Shown one piece after another: positions 26,538 through 34,629 of a DNA stretch of 64,000 nt. The stretch's first letter is position 1. Every line of letters begins with the position of its first letter. Source of the stretch: an uncultured Pelagibacteraceae bacterium (GTDB lineage Bacteria; Pseudomonadota; Alphaproteobacteria; Pelagibacterales; Pelagibacteraceae); NCBI GenBank assembly GCA_902551755.1, contig CACDEB010000001.1, positions 247,803 to 311,802 on the forward strand. Direction: 5' to 3'. The notes beneath the pieces were generated by a model. That model did no database searches. It was not told where the DNA came from and worked only from the letters and a program-made list of their open reading frames with translations. The translations under genes and the position numbers were made by a program.

Positions 26538-26602
26538 AAAAATATAATATTTTGGTACCTTTAGACCATTGAAAATTTTTGTAAAATTAATATATTCAAA
26601 CT

Positions 26603-27355
26603 ATGGATTTTAACAGACAAAACATTTTCCAAGCAACATCTGCAAAAACTGCAGTTTGGGATGCTGGTTTAAGAGCTTACATGTTGAAAGTGTATAATTA
26701 CATGGCAACTGGAGTGCTTTTAACTGGAATAATTTCACTAATTTCTTTTAAAATGTCTGTTATTACGGACTCTGCAGGAGCGATCGCTTCATTTACGAGT
26801 TTCGGAAATGCAATTTTCTTTTCAGGTTTAAAATGGGTAATTATGCTAGCACCTTTAGCAATAGTTTTTTACATGAGTTTTGGTATTAACAAAATGTCAG
26901 CTGCCAAAGCACAAACGGTTTTCTGGGTATTTGCTTCTTTAATGGGATTATCGTTATCATGGATACTTTTAGTTTATACTGGAGTGAGTGTTGCAAGAGT
27001 ATTTTTTATTACATCAGCAACTTTTGGAGCCATGAGTATTTACGGTTACACAACTAAAAGAGATTTAACTAAGTTTGGTTCATTTTTAATGATGGGCTTG
27101 ATAGGAATTATAATTGCTTCATTAGTAAATATTTTTCTAAAATCTGCGATGATGTATTTTGTAATTTCAATTTTAGGTGTTTTAATTTTTGTCGGTTTGA
27201 CTGCATATGACACACAAAAAATTAAAAATATGTATTCAGCTTCAGATACTGTCGAAATATCAGGCAAAAAAGCAATAATGGGTGCATTAACACTTTACTT
27301 AGACTTTATAAACCTATTCATTATGCTTCTAAGACTTTTTGGTCAAAGAAGATAA
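26603..27355 (+). CDS. Bax inhibitor-1 / YccA family membrane protein
   Basis: The 250-residue protein has seven hydrophobic segments and BI-1 family features: LRAYMLKVYNYMATGVLLTG near the start, FITSATFGAMSIYGYTTKRDL in the middle, and LTAYDTQKIKNMY followed by ALTLYLDFINLFIMLLRLFG at the end. The conserved aspartates near the C-terminus are present. Bacterial members include YccA, which modulates the FtsH protease, and YetJ-type pH-sensitive calcium leak channels. Which role applies here is not clear. Confidence 0.95.
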   Translation: MDFNRQNIFQATSAKTAVWDAGLRAYMLKVYNYMATGVLLTGIISLISFKMSVITDSAGAIASFTSFGNAIFFSGLKWVIMLAPLAIVFYMSFGINKMSAAKAQTVFWVFASLMGLSLSWILLVYTGVSVARVFFITSATFGAMSIYGYTTKRDLTKFGSFLMMGLIGIIIASLVNIFLKSAMMYFVISILGVLIFVGLTAYDTQKIKNMYSASDTVEISGKKAIMGALTLYLDFINLFIMLLRLFGQRR

Positions 27356-27694
27356 TTAAAGTTTTTTCCAATTTATTTTATTAATCAAATTTTCAAGATC
27401 GTGTGAATTTTTTAATATTCGGCCCCTATTATCAGTAATACAGTACTTTAAGTTTTTACTATTTGGTTTAAAATTTTTGCAAATATTATAAATTGCATTT
27501 TCTGCAGCGTTTTTAAAAACACTAAATCTCACTTGTTTATTTGAAATGTTAAGACCATAATCTTTCCAAGATCCGTTCGAAACCATTTTTGCGTATAAAT
27601 CTAAAATAATTTTAAGCTCACTTTTTTCGAAAAAAAATTTTTCTTCATATTTTTTAATCGAGTTATTTATTACTAATTTTAAATTTCTATTCAT
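27356..27694 (-). CDS. DUF2794 protein
   Basis: The 112-residue protein matches the alphaproteobacterial DUF2794 family: FFEKSELKIILDLYAKMVSNGSWKDYGLNI, QVRFSVFKNAAENAIYNICK and the final GRILKNSHDLENLINKI. No function has been established. Its start overlaps the upstream yciB stop by 8 bases, so both are in one operon, and its stop abuts that of the Bax-inhibitor gene. Confidence 0.85.
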   Translation of the reverse strand: MNRNLKLVINNSIKKYEEKFFFEKSELKIILDLYAKMVSNGSWKDYGLNISNKQVRFSVFKNAAENAIYNICKNFKPNSKNLKYCITDNRGRILKNSHDLENLINKINWKKL

Positions 27695-28238
27695 TTTGTG
27701 AGTACTTTTTAATTAATGGAATTTGAAAAGCTGTGAAAATAAAAGTAATTGGTAGCATACCCCATACTTTAAAATTCACCCAAAATTCCTCAGTTTGTGT
27801 TCTCCAAATAATTTCGTTTAAAATGGCCAAGCCAAAGAAAAACCATATCCATCTAAAATTTAAAATATTCCATCCTTCATCATTTAAAGGTAGTGATTTT
27901 CCTAAAATTAATTTCAAAAGAGGCTCCTTGGTGAAATATTTTCCAAAAAAAAGGGATAAACCAAATAAAATATTAATTATTGTTGGTTTCATGTAAATAA
28001 ATATAGGGTTGTTGAAGTAGATAGTTAATCCTCCAAATAGAGTTATAAGAATACCTCCAATTAGAGGAACCATAGGAATTTTTTTTTCAAAAAACCAAAC
28101 GATCAAAATAGAAATTATTGTCGCAACTATAAGAGGCGGTATAGCTACCTGAAGATCTTTTCCAGAATTATAGTAAAAATAAAAGAAAATTACTAATGGA
28201 CCAAAGTCAGTTAAAAATTTTATTAGCGACTTATTCAC
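27687..28238 (-). CDS. yciB: Inner-membrane septation protein A homologue (YciB/IspZ)
   Basis: This 183-residue protein has five hydrophobic segments and the YciB pattern: LTDFGPLVIFFYFYYN at the start, KPTIINILFGLSLFFGKYF, and WNILNFRWIWFFFGLAILNEIIWRT near residues 122-146. YciB proteins influence septation and envelope integrity. In alphaproteobacteria the gene often lies beside ftsY or ccm genes; here ccm genes lie 0.6 kb away and ftsY 16 kb away. Confidence 0.92.
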   Translation of the reverse strand: MNKSLIKFLTDFGPLVIFFYFYYNSGKDLQVAIPPLIVATIISILIVWFFEKKIPMVPLIGGILITLFGGLTIYFNNPIFIYMKPTIINILFGLSLFFGKYFTKEPLLKLILGKSLPLNDEGWNILNFRWIWFFFGLAILNEIIWRTQTEEFWVNFKVWGMLPITFIFTAFQIPLIKKYSQNE

Positions 28239-28316
28239 AAATTAATATTATCAGATTTATAAACTTTTAATAATTTTTTTATTGATTTTTTATTCCAAAT
28301 ACCCATATTACTTAAT

Positions 28317-28637
28317 GTGAGTGTTCAAAAAGCAAAATTTTCAATTGGTGACGTTGTAAAGCATAAGCATTTTGATTTCAGAGGTGTTATTTACGATGTA
28401 GACTTTGAGTTTAATAATTCTGAAGAATGGTATGAGTCTATACCCAAAAATGTAAGACCTAGAAAAGACCAACCATTTTATCACCTATTAGCTGAAAATG
28501 AGGATGTAACTTATGAAGCATATGTTTCTGAGCAAAATCTTCTTAAAGACGACTCAAAAGAACCAATTAAACATCCATTGATTAATGAGATATTTTCTGG
28601 GAAAAAAGGCTCTTCATACTTCAAACAATCAAATTAA
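28317..28637 (+). CDS. hspQ: Heat shock protein HspQ (hemimethylated-DNA-binding family)
   Basis: The 106-residue sequence has KFSIGDVVKHKHFDFRGVIYDVDFEF, YESIPKNVRPRKDQPFYHLLAEN and YEAYVSEQNLLKDDSKEPIKHP, the HspQ/YccV signatures. HspQ is a Lon substrate and specificity enhancer in enterobacteria. The start is GTG at 28317, because the overlapping ATG at 28315 is followed directly by a stop. Note that a separate Lon-substrate-binding-domain protein is encoded at 2481-3125. Confidence 0.93.
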   Translation: MSVQKAKFSIGDVVKHKHFDFRGVIYDVDFEFNNSEEWYESIPKNVRPRKDQPFYHLLAENEDVTYEAYVSEQNLLKDDSKEPIKHPLINEIFSGKKGSSYFKQSN

Positions 28638-28705
28638 TTAGTAGGGTCATCATTTAAACACAATTCTCTCAAATCTTAGACATACCTTTGGTCTATATAT
28701 TACTT

Positions 28706-28763
28706 ACTGATCAAGGATGTTAAATATTTCCCAACATTATCTCCCTCAACGTTCTTGATCAGT
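28706..28763 (+). ncRNA. Candidate structured RNA upstream of ccmC
   Basis: The spacer between hspQ and ccmC is 162 bases long, large for this genome. It contains arms at 28706-28721 and 28748-28763 that pair over 16 positions (14 Watson-Crick and 2 G-U pairs, including the perfect 10-bp ACTGATCAAG/CTTGATCAGT). The loop is 26 bases. A shorter competing hairpin, ATGTT/AACAT (28717-28721 with 28733-28737), uses part of the same arm. A TATAAT box at 28773-28778 follows and could serve ccmC. No run of T follows either strand closely, so this is not a plain terminator. Which strand is transcribed is not certain; family unknown. Confidence 0.45.
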
Positions 28764-28772
28764 TAATTTCTT

Positions 28773-28778
28773 TATAAT
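28773..28778 (+). promoter_or_regulatory. Possible -10 box before ccmC
   Basis: A perfect TATAAT lies 22 bases before the ccmC ATG. No good -35 box is present at 17 bases upstream because the right arm of the inverted repeat occupies that site. This is a weak call in A+T-rich DNA. Confidence 0.3.
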
Positions 28779-28799
28779 AAAATCTTTTCAATTACACAA

Positions 28800-29507
28800 A
28801 TGTTAAACAAAATTTTCGAAACACTAAAAATAATTTCACTTTCAAAGTTAACGAGAATAATTGTGTTCTCACTTTTTGTTATTTTCCTTACCCTGGGTCT
28901 CTTAGAATCTCTAATATTATCTCCAGAGGATTATCTTCAGAGCGATGCAGTGAGAATTATGTACGTTCATGTCCCAGCAGCATGGATTTCTTTAGGAATT
29001 TTTTCATTTATAGCATCCCTATCATTAGGAATTTTTATTTTTAAAAATAAAAATTTTGTAATCATTGCAAAAAGTTTTGCACCATCGGGTTTGGTTTTTA
29101 ACCTTATTGCTTTAGTGACTGGATCTATTTGGGGTAAACCAACTTGGGGAACATGGTGGGCTTGGGATCCTAGAATTACTTCAATGTTGGTACTATTTTT
29201 GTTTTATATCCTTTATATCGCATCGTGGAGATTATTTGAAAATGATAAAGCTGCAAAAATTTCTAGTTTAGTAGCCATCGCTGGTTTCGTGAATGTGCCT
29301 ATAATTAAATTTTCTGTAGATTGGTGGGCTAGTCTTCATCAACCGTCTTCAGTCAAAATTCTTTCCGAAACTACAATTCATTCATCGATGTTGACACCAT
29401 TATTGCTAATGACTGCGGCATTTGCACTATTCTCAATATTAATTTTTTTAATGAAATATAATATAGAATTGATAAAAATTAAGACTAAAGGATTAGATAG
29501 ATTGTGA
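28800..29507 (+). CDS. ccmC: Heme export/handling protein CcmC
   Basis: CcmC is the six-helix membrane protein that presents heme to CcmE during cytochrome c maturation. The 235-residue sequence has the periplasmic tryptophan motif WGKPTWGTWWAWDPR (about 115-129) and conserved histidines (MYVHVPAAW near 57 and WWASLHQPSS near 182) that hold heme. It begins the ccmCDEFGH run; no ccmA or ccmB is seen upstream in the window. The stop overlaps ccmD by 4 bases. Confidence 0.96.
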   Translation: MLNKIFETLKIISLSKLTRIIVFSLFVIFLTLGLLESLILSPEDYLQSDAVRIMYVHVPAAWISLGIFSFIASLSLGIFIFKNKNFVIIAKSFAPSGLVFNLIALVTGSIWGKPTWGTWWAWDPRITSMLVLFLFYILYIASWRLFENDKAAKISSLVAIAGFVNVPIIKFSVDWWASLHQPSSVKILSETTIHSSMLTPLLLMTAAFALFSILIFLMKYNIELIKIKTKGLDRL

Positions 29508-29734
29508 TTAACTTATTAATAATGAATGGTTACGGATTGTTTGTATGGTCGGCGTTTGCATTTACGCTAATTAATTTTTTTACACTATATATAATAATCA
29601 ATAGACAATTAGTAAAAGAAAATAAAAAATTTGAATTAAAATTTAATCATTTAGAAAAAATTAAATACAAAGAGGCCTACAAACAGAGAACTAACCAGGT
29701 ATTAGTTTCAAGTAACGCTGCACAAAAAATCTAA
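29504..29734 (+). CDS. ccmD: CcmD-like small membrane protein
   Basis: This 76-residue protein has one membrane segment (about 10-30, YGLFVWSAFAFTLINFFTLYIII) preceded by a short periplasmic part and followed by a charged cytoplasmic tail. This shape is that of CcmD, which helps release holo-CcmE from CcmABC. The assignment rests on position between ccmC and ccmE, overlap with ccmC by 4 bases, and the topology; the family is poorly conserved. The tail is longer than usual. Confidence 0.85.
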   Translation: MINLLIMNGYGLFVWSAFAFTLINFFTLYIIINRQLVKENKKFELKFNHLEKIKYKEAYKQRTNQVLVSSNAAQKI

Positions 29735-29743
29735 TTATAATTA

Positions 29744-30160
29744 ATGTACAGCAAAAAAGCTAAGTTAAGATTCGTATTTATTGTCGTATTTTTAACATTA
29801 ATATCACTTACAACCTTTACAGTTCTTAAAGTTTTAAAAGATAATGTCGTATATTTTAAATCTCCAAGCGAAATAAATCTTTTGTCAGAGATTTCAAACA
29901 AAAAGATTAGAGTCGGAGGTATGGTAAAAAAGGACTCGGTTATGATGAACAATAACAAAATCAACTTCATAATTACTGATTTTAAAAATGAGTTATATGT
30001 AACTTTTTCTGGAACAGTTCCAAATTTATTTGAAGAAGAAAAGGGAGTTGTAGCAGAAGGATTTCTAAATGATAAAAAATTTCTGGTAGCGGATAAAATT
30101 TTAGCTAAGCATGATGAAAATTATATGCCACCAGAAGTTAAAAAATCTTTAGGAGAATAA
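29744..30160 (+). CDS. ccmE: Cytochrome c-type biogenesis heme chaperone CcmE
   Basis: CcmE binds heme covalently in the periplasm and passes it to CcmF. The 138-residue protein has an N-terminal anchor (about 9-27), the FKSPSEINL and [11 protein letters not shown] segments, [18 protein letters not shown], and the heme-binding [11 protein letters not shown] with the histidine at about residue 125 and the tyrosine following it. All are family hallmarks. Confidence 0.96.
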   Translation: MYSKKAKLRFVFIVVFLTLISLTTFTVLKVLKDNVVYFKSPSEINLLSEISNKKIRVGGMVKKDSVMMNNNKINFIITDFKNELYVTFSGTVPNLFEEEKGVVAEGFLNDKKFLVADKILAKHDENYMPPEVKKSLGE

Positions 30161-30161
30161 A

Positions 30162-32048
30162 TTGATCATTTCGCAATTAGGATATTATTCATTAATTTTC
30201 GGATTGTTGACATCAATATTTATTTTTTTTAATTCCTCAATTCAATTAAAAAAAAACAACTTGGTTATTTCTGATAAAACGTTTAGTTTAATTGGTTTCC
30301 AGTTTTTTTTCGTTTTAATTTCTTTTATTTCTTTAATTTATTCTTTTATAATTTCAGATTTTAGCAACGAGACTGTCTATAATAACTCTCACACAACAAA
30401 ACCCTTATTTTATAAAATTACAGGAACATGGGGAAATCATGAAGGCAGTTTACTTTTATGGTTATTGGTTCTAACTGGAGTGTTGTTAGGATTTATTTTC
30501 AAATCTAGAAATGAACCAAACAGTTACAGATTATTAACCACATTATTCCATCAAATTATTGTAATTGGTTTTTTCATCTTTGTTTTAAAAACATCAAATC
30601 CTTTTAACGAAATTTTTCCAGTTCAAACAGAAGGACTTGGGCTTAATCCTATTTTACAAGATCCAGCATTGGGTATTCATCCTCCAATTTTATATTTGGG
30701 TTATGTTGGAACATCGATAATTTTTTCAGCTGCATTAGCTTCAATGATCTCAAATTATGTGAACAAAAGTTGGGCTAAAAATATAAAATTTTGGATTTTA
30801 TTTTCTTGGATTTTTCTAACAGGTGGAATTCTATTAGGTTCGATTTGGGCATATTATGAACTTGGATGGGGTGGCTTTTGGTTTTGGGATCCAGTTGAAA
30901 ATGTATCTTTAATGCCATGGTTAAGTTTAACTGCATTACTTCACTGTATTGTAACTTTAGAAAAAAGAGAGCTATTTAAAAAATGGACAATTGTTTTATG
31001 TATAATCACCTTTGCACTGAGTATGGTTGGAACTTTCTTAGTAAGATCCGGAATTTTAAATTCAGTTCATACTTTCGCGAATGATCCATCTAGAGGAATT
31101 TATATATTAACATTTTTATTAGTCTTAGTTTTATTATCTTTTGTAATATTTATAATTTATGAGAATAAAAACTTTGCTCAAAAAAGTGAAATTTTTACGT
31201 TAAGTAAAGAAACTGCAGTTTTAATTAATAATTGGTTTATACTATATTTCTTAAGTGTTGTTTTAATTGGTACGATTTACCCGATATTTCTTGATGTAAT
31301 ATTAGACGAGCAAATTTCGGTGGGGCCGCCATTTTATAATAAACTTATTTTACCTTTCCTGATTCCATTCGTTCTTTTTATGTCTATTGGCCCTAGCATG
31401 AAATGGATTAAAACAAACTTTAAGTTTAGAGCTAAAAGTTTTTTTGTAATCGTATTTACAATGGTTTTATCTTTCTTTACTGTTTATTTTATCGGAGAAA
31501 AAAATATATTTATTCTTTTGTTGTTTATCGGGTTTTTTTATTTGCTTCTCAAAAGTTTAGATCAATTAAGAGAGAAAACAAAAAACTTTGCACAAATATT
31601 TTCACATACTGGATTTTCATTACTTTTAATATCAATATTATTAAATAGTTTTTCATCAAGAGAGATAGTTAAAAATATTCAAGTTGGCGAGAGTTTTGCT
31701 CTAAAAAATGAAAAGATAATTTTTAAAAAAATCGCAATAGAAAAAGAAAAAAATTATGAGTCTATTGTTGGTTTTTTTGAAATACTTGATGACAAAAATA
31801 CAATTATTAATCTTCAACCTGAGATTAGAATTTATAATGAACCAGAAATGGCTACTAGTGAAGCATCAATAAAAACAACATTATTTAAAGACCGATTTAT
31901 TACAATTAACATAATTAAAGATCAAAATTTTTTTAATGTAAGGTATCAACATAAGTCTTTTATGATTTGGATCTGGATTTCAACTTTAATAATTATGCTA
32001 GGAGGGATGTTTGCAATCTTTAGAAAAAATAAAGAAGTCAATATTTAG
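30162..32048 (+). CDS. ccmF: Heme lyase CcmF
   Basis: CcmF is the large membrane subunit that ligates heme to apocytochrome c. At 628 residues it is normal. It has GTWGNHEGSLLLWLL, the PPILYLGYVGTS segment, the WWD-type motif ELGWGGFWFWDPVENVSLMPW (about 226-246), and FLVRSGILNSVHTFA. Multiple membrane segments cover the length. The start is ATT or TTG-like rather than ATG (TTG at 30162). Its end overlaps ccmG by 38 bases. Confidence 0.96.
   Translation: MIISQLGYYSLIFGLLTSIFIFFNSSIQLKKNNLVISDKTFSLIGFQFFFVLISFISLIYSFIISDFSNETVYNNSHTTKPLFYKITGTWGNHEGSLLLWLLVLTGVLLGFIFKSRNEPNSYRLLTTLFHQIIVIGFFIFVLKTSNPFNEIFPVQTEGLGLNPILQDPALGIHPPILYLGYVGTSIIFSAALASMISNYVNKSWAKNIKFWILFSWIFLTGGILLGSIWAYYELGWGGFWFWDPVENVSLMPWLSLTALLHCIVTLEKRELFKKWTIVLCIITFALSMVGTFLVRSGILNSVHTFANDPSRGIYILTFLLVLVLLSFVIFIIYENKNFAQKSEIFTLSKETAVLINNWFILYFLSVVLIGTIYPIFLDVILDEQISVGPPFYNKLILPFLIPFVLFMSIGPSMKWIKTNFKFRAKSFFVIVFTMVLSFFTVYFIGEKNIFILLLFIGFFYLLLKSLDQLREKTKNFAQIFSHTGFSLLLISILLNSFSSREIVKNIQVGESFALKNEKIIFKKIAIEKEKNYESIVGFFEILDDKNTIINLQPEIRIYNEPEMATSEASIKTTLFKDRFITINIIKDQNFFNVRYQHKSFMIWIWISTLIIMLGGMFAIFRKNKEVNI
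32000..32006 (+). promoter_or_regulatory. Ribosome binding site that decides the ccmG start
   Basis: AGGAGGG lies within the end of ccmF, four bases before a TTG codon at 32011 that begins the ccmG frame. There is no useful ATG in the ccmG N-terminal region, so this strong site supports a TTG start. Confidence 0.6.
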
Positions 32049-32553
32049 TTTAATCATATTAATTTTTTTAATAATATCATTTTTTGTTTTTAAATTTGCA
32101 CTTCAAAAAGAAAAAATTTATTCCCCGAAAATTAGTGAAAATCAAATTTTTACTGATTTTGAAGTTGTAGGATTAGTTGAGGAAAAGCAAATAAATTTTA
32201 GCGAAGTGCTCACAGGAAAAAATTTTTATTTGATAAATATTTGGTCTTCGTGGTGTGAACCTTGTAAGGATGAAAGTGAATATCTTTTAGAATTGAAAAA
32301 AAATACTCCTGTTATGATGATTGGAGTAAATTATAAAGATAATAAGAAAAATGCATTAAACTTTTTAAAATTATATGGAAATCCATTTGACCAAATCTTT
32401 ATTGATAAACAGGGAACGATATCAATTAATTTTGGTGCTTACGGAGTTCCAGAAACATTTTTAATTAATGAGAAAAATAAAGTGTTGAAAAAATATATAG
32501 GACCATTAAATGACAAGGATGTTTATGAAATCAAAAATATTACTAACAATTAA
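32011..32553 (+). CDS. ccmG: Thiol:disulfide interchange protein CcmG/DsbE
   Basis: CcmG keeps the cytochrome heme-binding cysteines reduced in the periplasm. The 180-residue protein has one N-terminal anchor (about 10-30), then a thioredoxin fold with the active site WSSWCEPCKDE (CxxC, about residues 80-90) and GAYGVPETFLINEKN with the cis-proline. The TTG start and overlap of 38 bases with ccmF are supported by a strong ribosome binding site. Its end overlaps ccmH by 44 bases. Confidence 0.94.
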   Translation: MQSLEKIKKSIFSLIILIFLIISFFVFKFALQKEKIYSPKISENQIFTDFEVVGLVEEKQINFSEVLTGKNFYLINIWSSWCEPCKDESEYLLELKKNTPVMMIGVNYKDNKKNALNFLKLYGNPFDQIFIDKQGTISINFGAYGVPETFLINEKNKVLKKYIGPLNDKDVYEIKNITNN

Positions 32554-32914
32554 AATTTTAATAATTTTTATTTTAATTTCTTTTAATTTAAAAAATATCG
32601 GTGTGGCATCAACTTTTTCTGAAGAGCAAACAATAAATATCACTAAAAATCTGAGATGTTTAATTTGCCAGGGTCAAACAATTCACGAGTCTAACTCAGA
32701 TTTTGCTGAAAGTATGAAAAAATATATTAAAGGCGAAATAGAGAACGGGAAAACCGACGAGGAAATATTTTCATCTCTTGTCGAGAAATATGGTCAGTGG
32801 ATAGTATATGATCCAGGTATGTCAAAAAATACCTTCTTATTATGGACTTTGCCCTTATTGTTATTTTTAATTGGAGGTGCCATAATAGCTAATAAAATTT
32901 TAAAAAAAGTATGA
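32510..32914 (+). CDS. ccmH: Cytochrome c-type biogenesis protein CcmH
   Basis: The 134-residue protein has a signal/anchor region (about 8-33), the LRCLICQGQTIHESNSDFAESMK motif with the catalytic LRCxxCQ, YGQWIVYDPG and a C-terminal membrane helix (TFLLWTLPLLLFLIGGAII). This is the short CcmH type that reduces apocytochrome c. The CcmI-like TPR extension is not present in the window. The start could also be the ATGs at 32519 or 32525 in the same frame. The last 4 bases overlap the PagL-like gene. Confidence 0.95.
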   Translation: MTRMFMKSKILLTIKILIIFILISFNLKNIGVASTFSEEQTINITKNLRCLICQGQTIHESNSDFAESMKKYIKGEIENGKTDEEIFSSLVEKYGQWIVYDPGMSKNTFLLWTLPLLLFLIGGAIIANKILKKV

Positions 32915-33429
32915 AAAATAATATTATAAAAAACGTAATAGCTATTTTAATGCTAGTTGCATTGACAAAAAATATTTATGCTGATGAACTAAAGCCTTCT
33001 GATAATCACCAATTTAATTTCTTCTCAGGAGTTTTTGATTACAGCCATGATGGGAAAAATTCTGAACTTTTTGGTATTCAACATTCCAACGAGGATTTAT
33101 TTAAAGATACTTTTTTAGGAAAAATTAGTCCAATCACAGGCTTTATGATGACCGCAGACTCTGCAACCTATCTTTATACTGGTGTCCAAGCAGAATATGA
33201 AATAGGTAAACTGAATTTTACTCCAAGCTTCTCACCAGGTTATTATACTACAGGGGATGGAAAAGATTTAGGTTCTCCGTTAGAATTTAAGACTGAAGTG
33301 CAATTATCTCTTGAGCTTTTACCTGGCTCTAAATTAGGTTACTCGTATAATCACGTATCTAATGCAGGTTTAGGAGATAAAAATCCTGGGGCAAATAGTT
33401 ATATGTTCAATTTTATGAAAAGTTTCTAA
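32911..33429 (+). CDS. PagL-like acyloxyacyl hydrolase (outer-membrane lipid A 3-O-deacylase family)
   Basis: The 172-residue protein has an N-terminal signal peptide (about 1-24, ending NIYA), alternating beta-strand patterns typical of a small barrel, and a C-terminal YNHVSNAGLGDKNPGANSYMFNF segment resembling the PagL active-site region (His and Ser spaced as HxSN...NPG). The usual glutamate after NPG appears as Asn here, so catalysis is not certain. PagL removes a 3-O-acyl chain from lipid A. It overlaps ccmH by 4 bases; the functional link with cytochrome maturation is not obvious. Confidence 0.75.
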   Translation: MKNNIIKNVIAILMLVALTKNIYADELKPSDNHQFNFFSGVFDYSHDGKNSELFGIQHSNEDLFKDTFLGKISPITGFMMTADSATYLYTGVQAEYEIGKLNFTPSFSPGYYTTGDGKDLGSPLEFKTEVQLSLELLPGSKLGYSYNHVSNAGLGDKNPGANSYMFNFMKSF

Positions 33430-33438
33430 ACTATATCC

Positions 33439-34590
33439 ATGCGACTTTCAAATTGTCATAACTTTCAGGATTTTAGGAAACTAGCTAAGAAAAAACTTCC
33501 GTCACCGATATTCCATTATATTGATGGGGCGGCGGATGATGAAATTACTTATGCTAGAAACACAAGCGCATTTGATGATGTGGATTTAGTTCCAAATGTT
33601 TTAAGAGGTGTTGAGAATGTTGATCTATCAACAACTATATTTGGAAAAAAACTTGATCTACCTTTTTACTGTTCACCTACAGCACTTCAAAGACTTTTTC
33701 ACTATGATGGGGAAAGAGCTGTTGGAAAAGCAGCCCAAAAATTTAACACAATGTTTGGAGTTTCAGCCCTAGCAACAGTAAGTGTAGAGGAAATATCATC
33801 AATGATAGATACTCCTAAGATGTTTCAATTTTATTTTCATAAAGATAGAGGATTAAATACTTCTTGTTTGGAAAGAGCAAAAGCTGCAAAATTTGATGTC
33901 ATGGCCTTAACAGTTGATACTATTACTGGAGGGAATCGTGAAAGAGATTTGAGAACTGGTTTTACATCGCCTCCTAAGTTAACATTATCAAGTTTATTTA
34001 GTTTTGCTACTAAACCAATGTGGGGAATTAATTACTTAACAAAAGGTAAATTTGAACTACCACATCTTCAAGATTTCGTGAAGGAGGGAACAAGTACCAA
34101 TTCTTCTATCGGAAATTATTTTTCTACTATGTTAGATCAATCTATGAATTGGAAAGATGCAGAAAAACTTTGTTCTCAATGGGGAGGTCACTTTGCATTA
34201 AAAGGAATTATGAGCGTTGAGGACGCTAAAAAAGCTGTTGATATTGGATGCACAGGAATAATGGTTTCAAACCATGGAGGAAGACAACTTGATGGCTCAA
34301 GATCTCCTTTCGATCAACTTGCAGAAATTGTAGATGCAGTTGGCGATAAATTAGATGTTATCTGTGAGGGTGGATTTCAAAGAGGAACACACATGTTAAA
34401 AGCTTTATCTCTTGGGGCTAAGGCCTGCGCAGGAGGAAGATTATATCTTTACGCTTTAGCTGCAGCTGGTCAAGCAGGCGTTGAAAGGGCTTTAGGACAA
34501 TATAAAGCAGAATTACAAAGAAATATGAAATTAATGGGATGTACTAAAATTTCAGATCTCAATAGAAACAATTTGAGATTTAGAAGATAA
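33439..34590 (+). CDS. lldD: FMN-dependent alpha-hydroxy-acid oxidase / L-lactate dehydrogenase (LldD-like)
   Basis: The 383-residue protein has the family pattern: PSPIFHYIDGAADDE, FYCSPTALQRLFH, MFQFYFHKDRG, MALTVDTITGGNRERDLR and the catalytic SNHGGRQLDGSRSPFDQL (His and Arg). These enzymes oxidise L-lactate, glycolate or related acids with FMN and pass electrons to the chain. Which acid is used is not shown. It begins a block of 2-hydroxy/2-oxoacid genes that runs to the TRAP transporter. Confidence 0.9.
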   Translation: MRLSNCHNFQDFRKLAKKKLPSPIFHYIDGAADDEITYARNTSAFDDVDLVPNVLRGVENVDLSTTIFGKKLDLPFYCSPTALQRLFHYDGERAVGKAAQKFNTMFGVSALATVSVEEISSMIDTPKMFQFYFHKDRGLNTSCLERAKAAKFDVMALTVDTITGGNRERDLRTGFTSPPKLTLSSLFSFATKPMWGINYLTKGKFELPHLQDFVKEGTSTNSSIGNYFSTMLDQSMNWKDAEKLCSQWGGHFALKGIMSVEDAKKAVDIGCTGIMVSNHGGRQLDGSRSPFDQLAEIVDAVGDKLDVICEGGFQRGTHMLKALSLGAKACAGGRLYLYALAAAGQAGVERALGQYKAELQRNMKLMGCTKISDLNRNNLRFRR

Positions 34591-34629
34591 AGAGTTGAAT
34601 AGTTTTAAATTAATTTATAAAATAATTTT

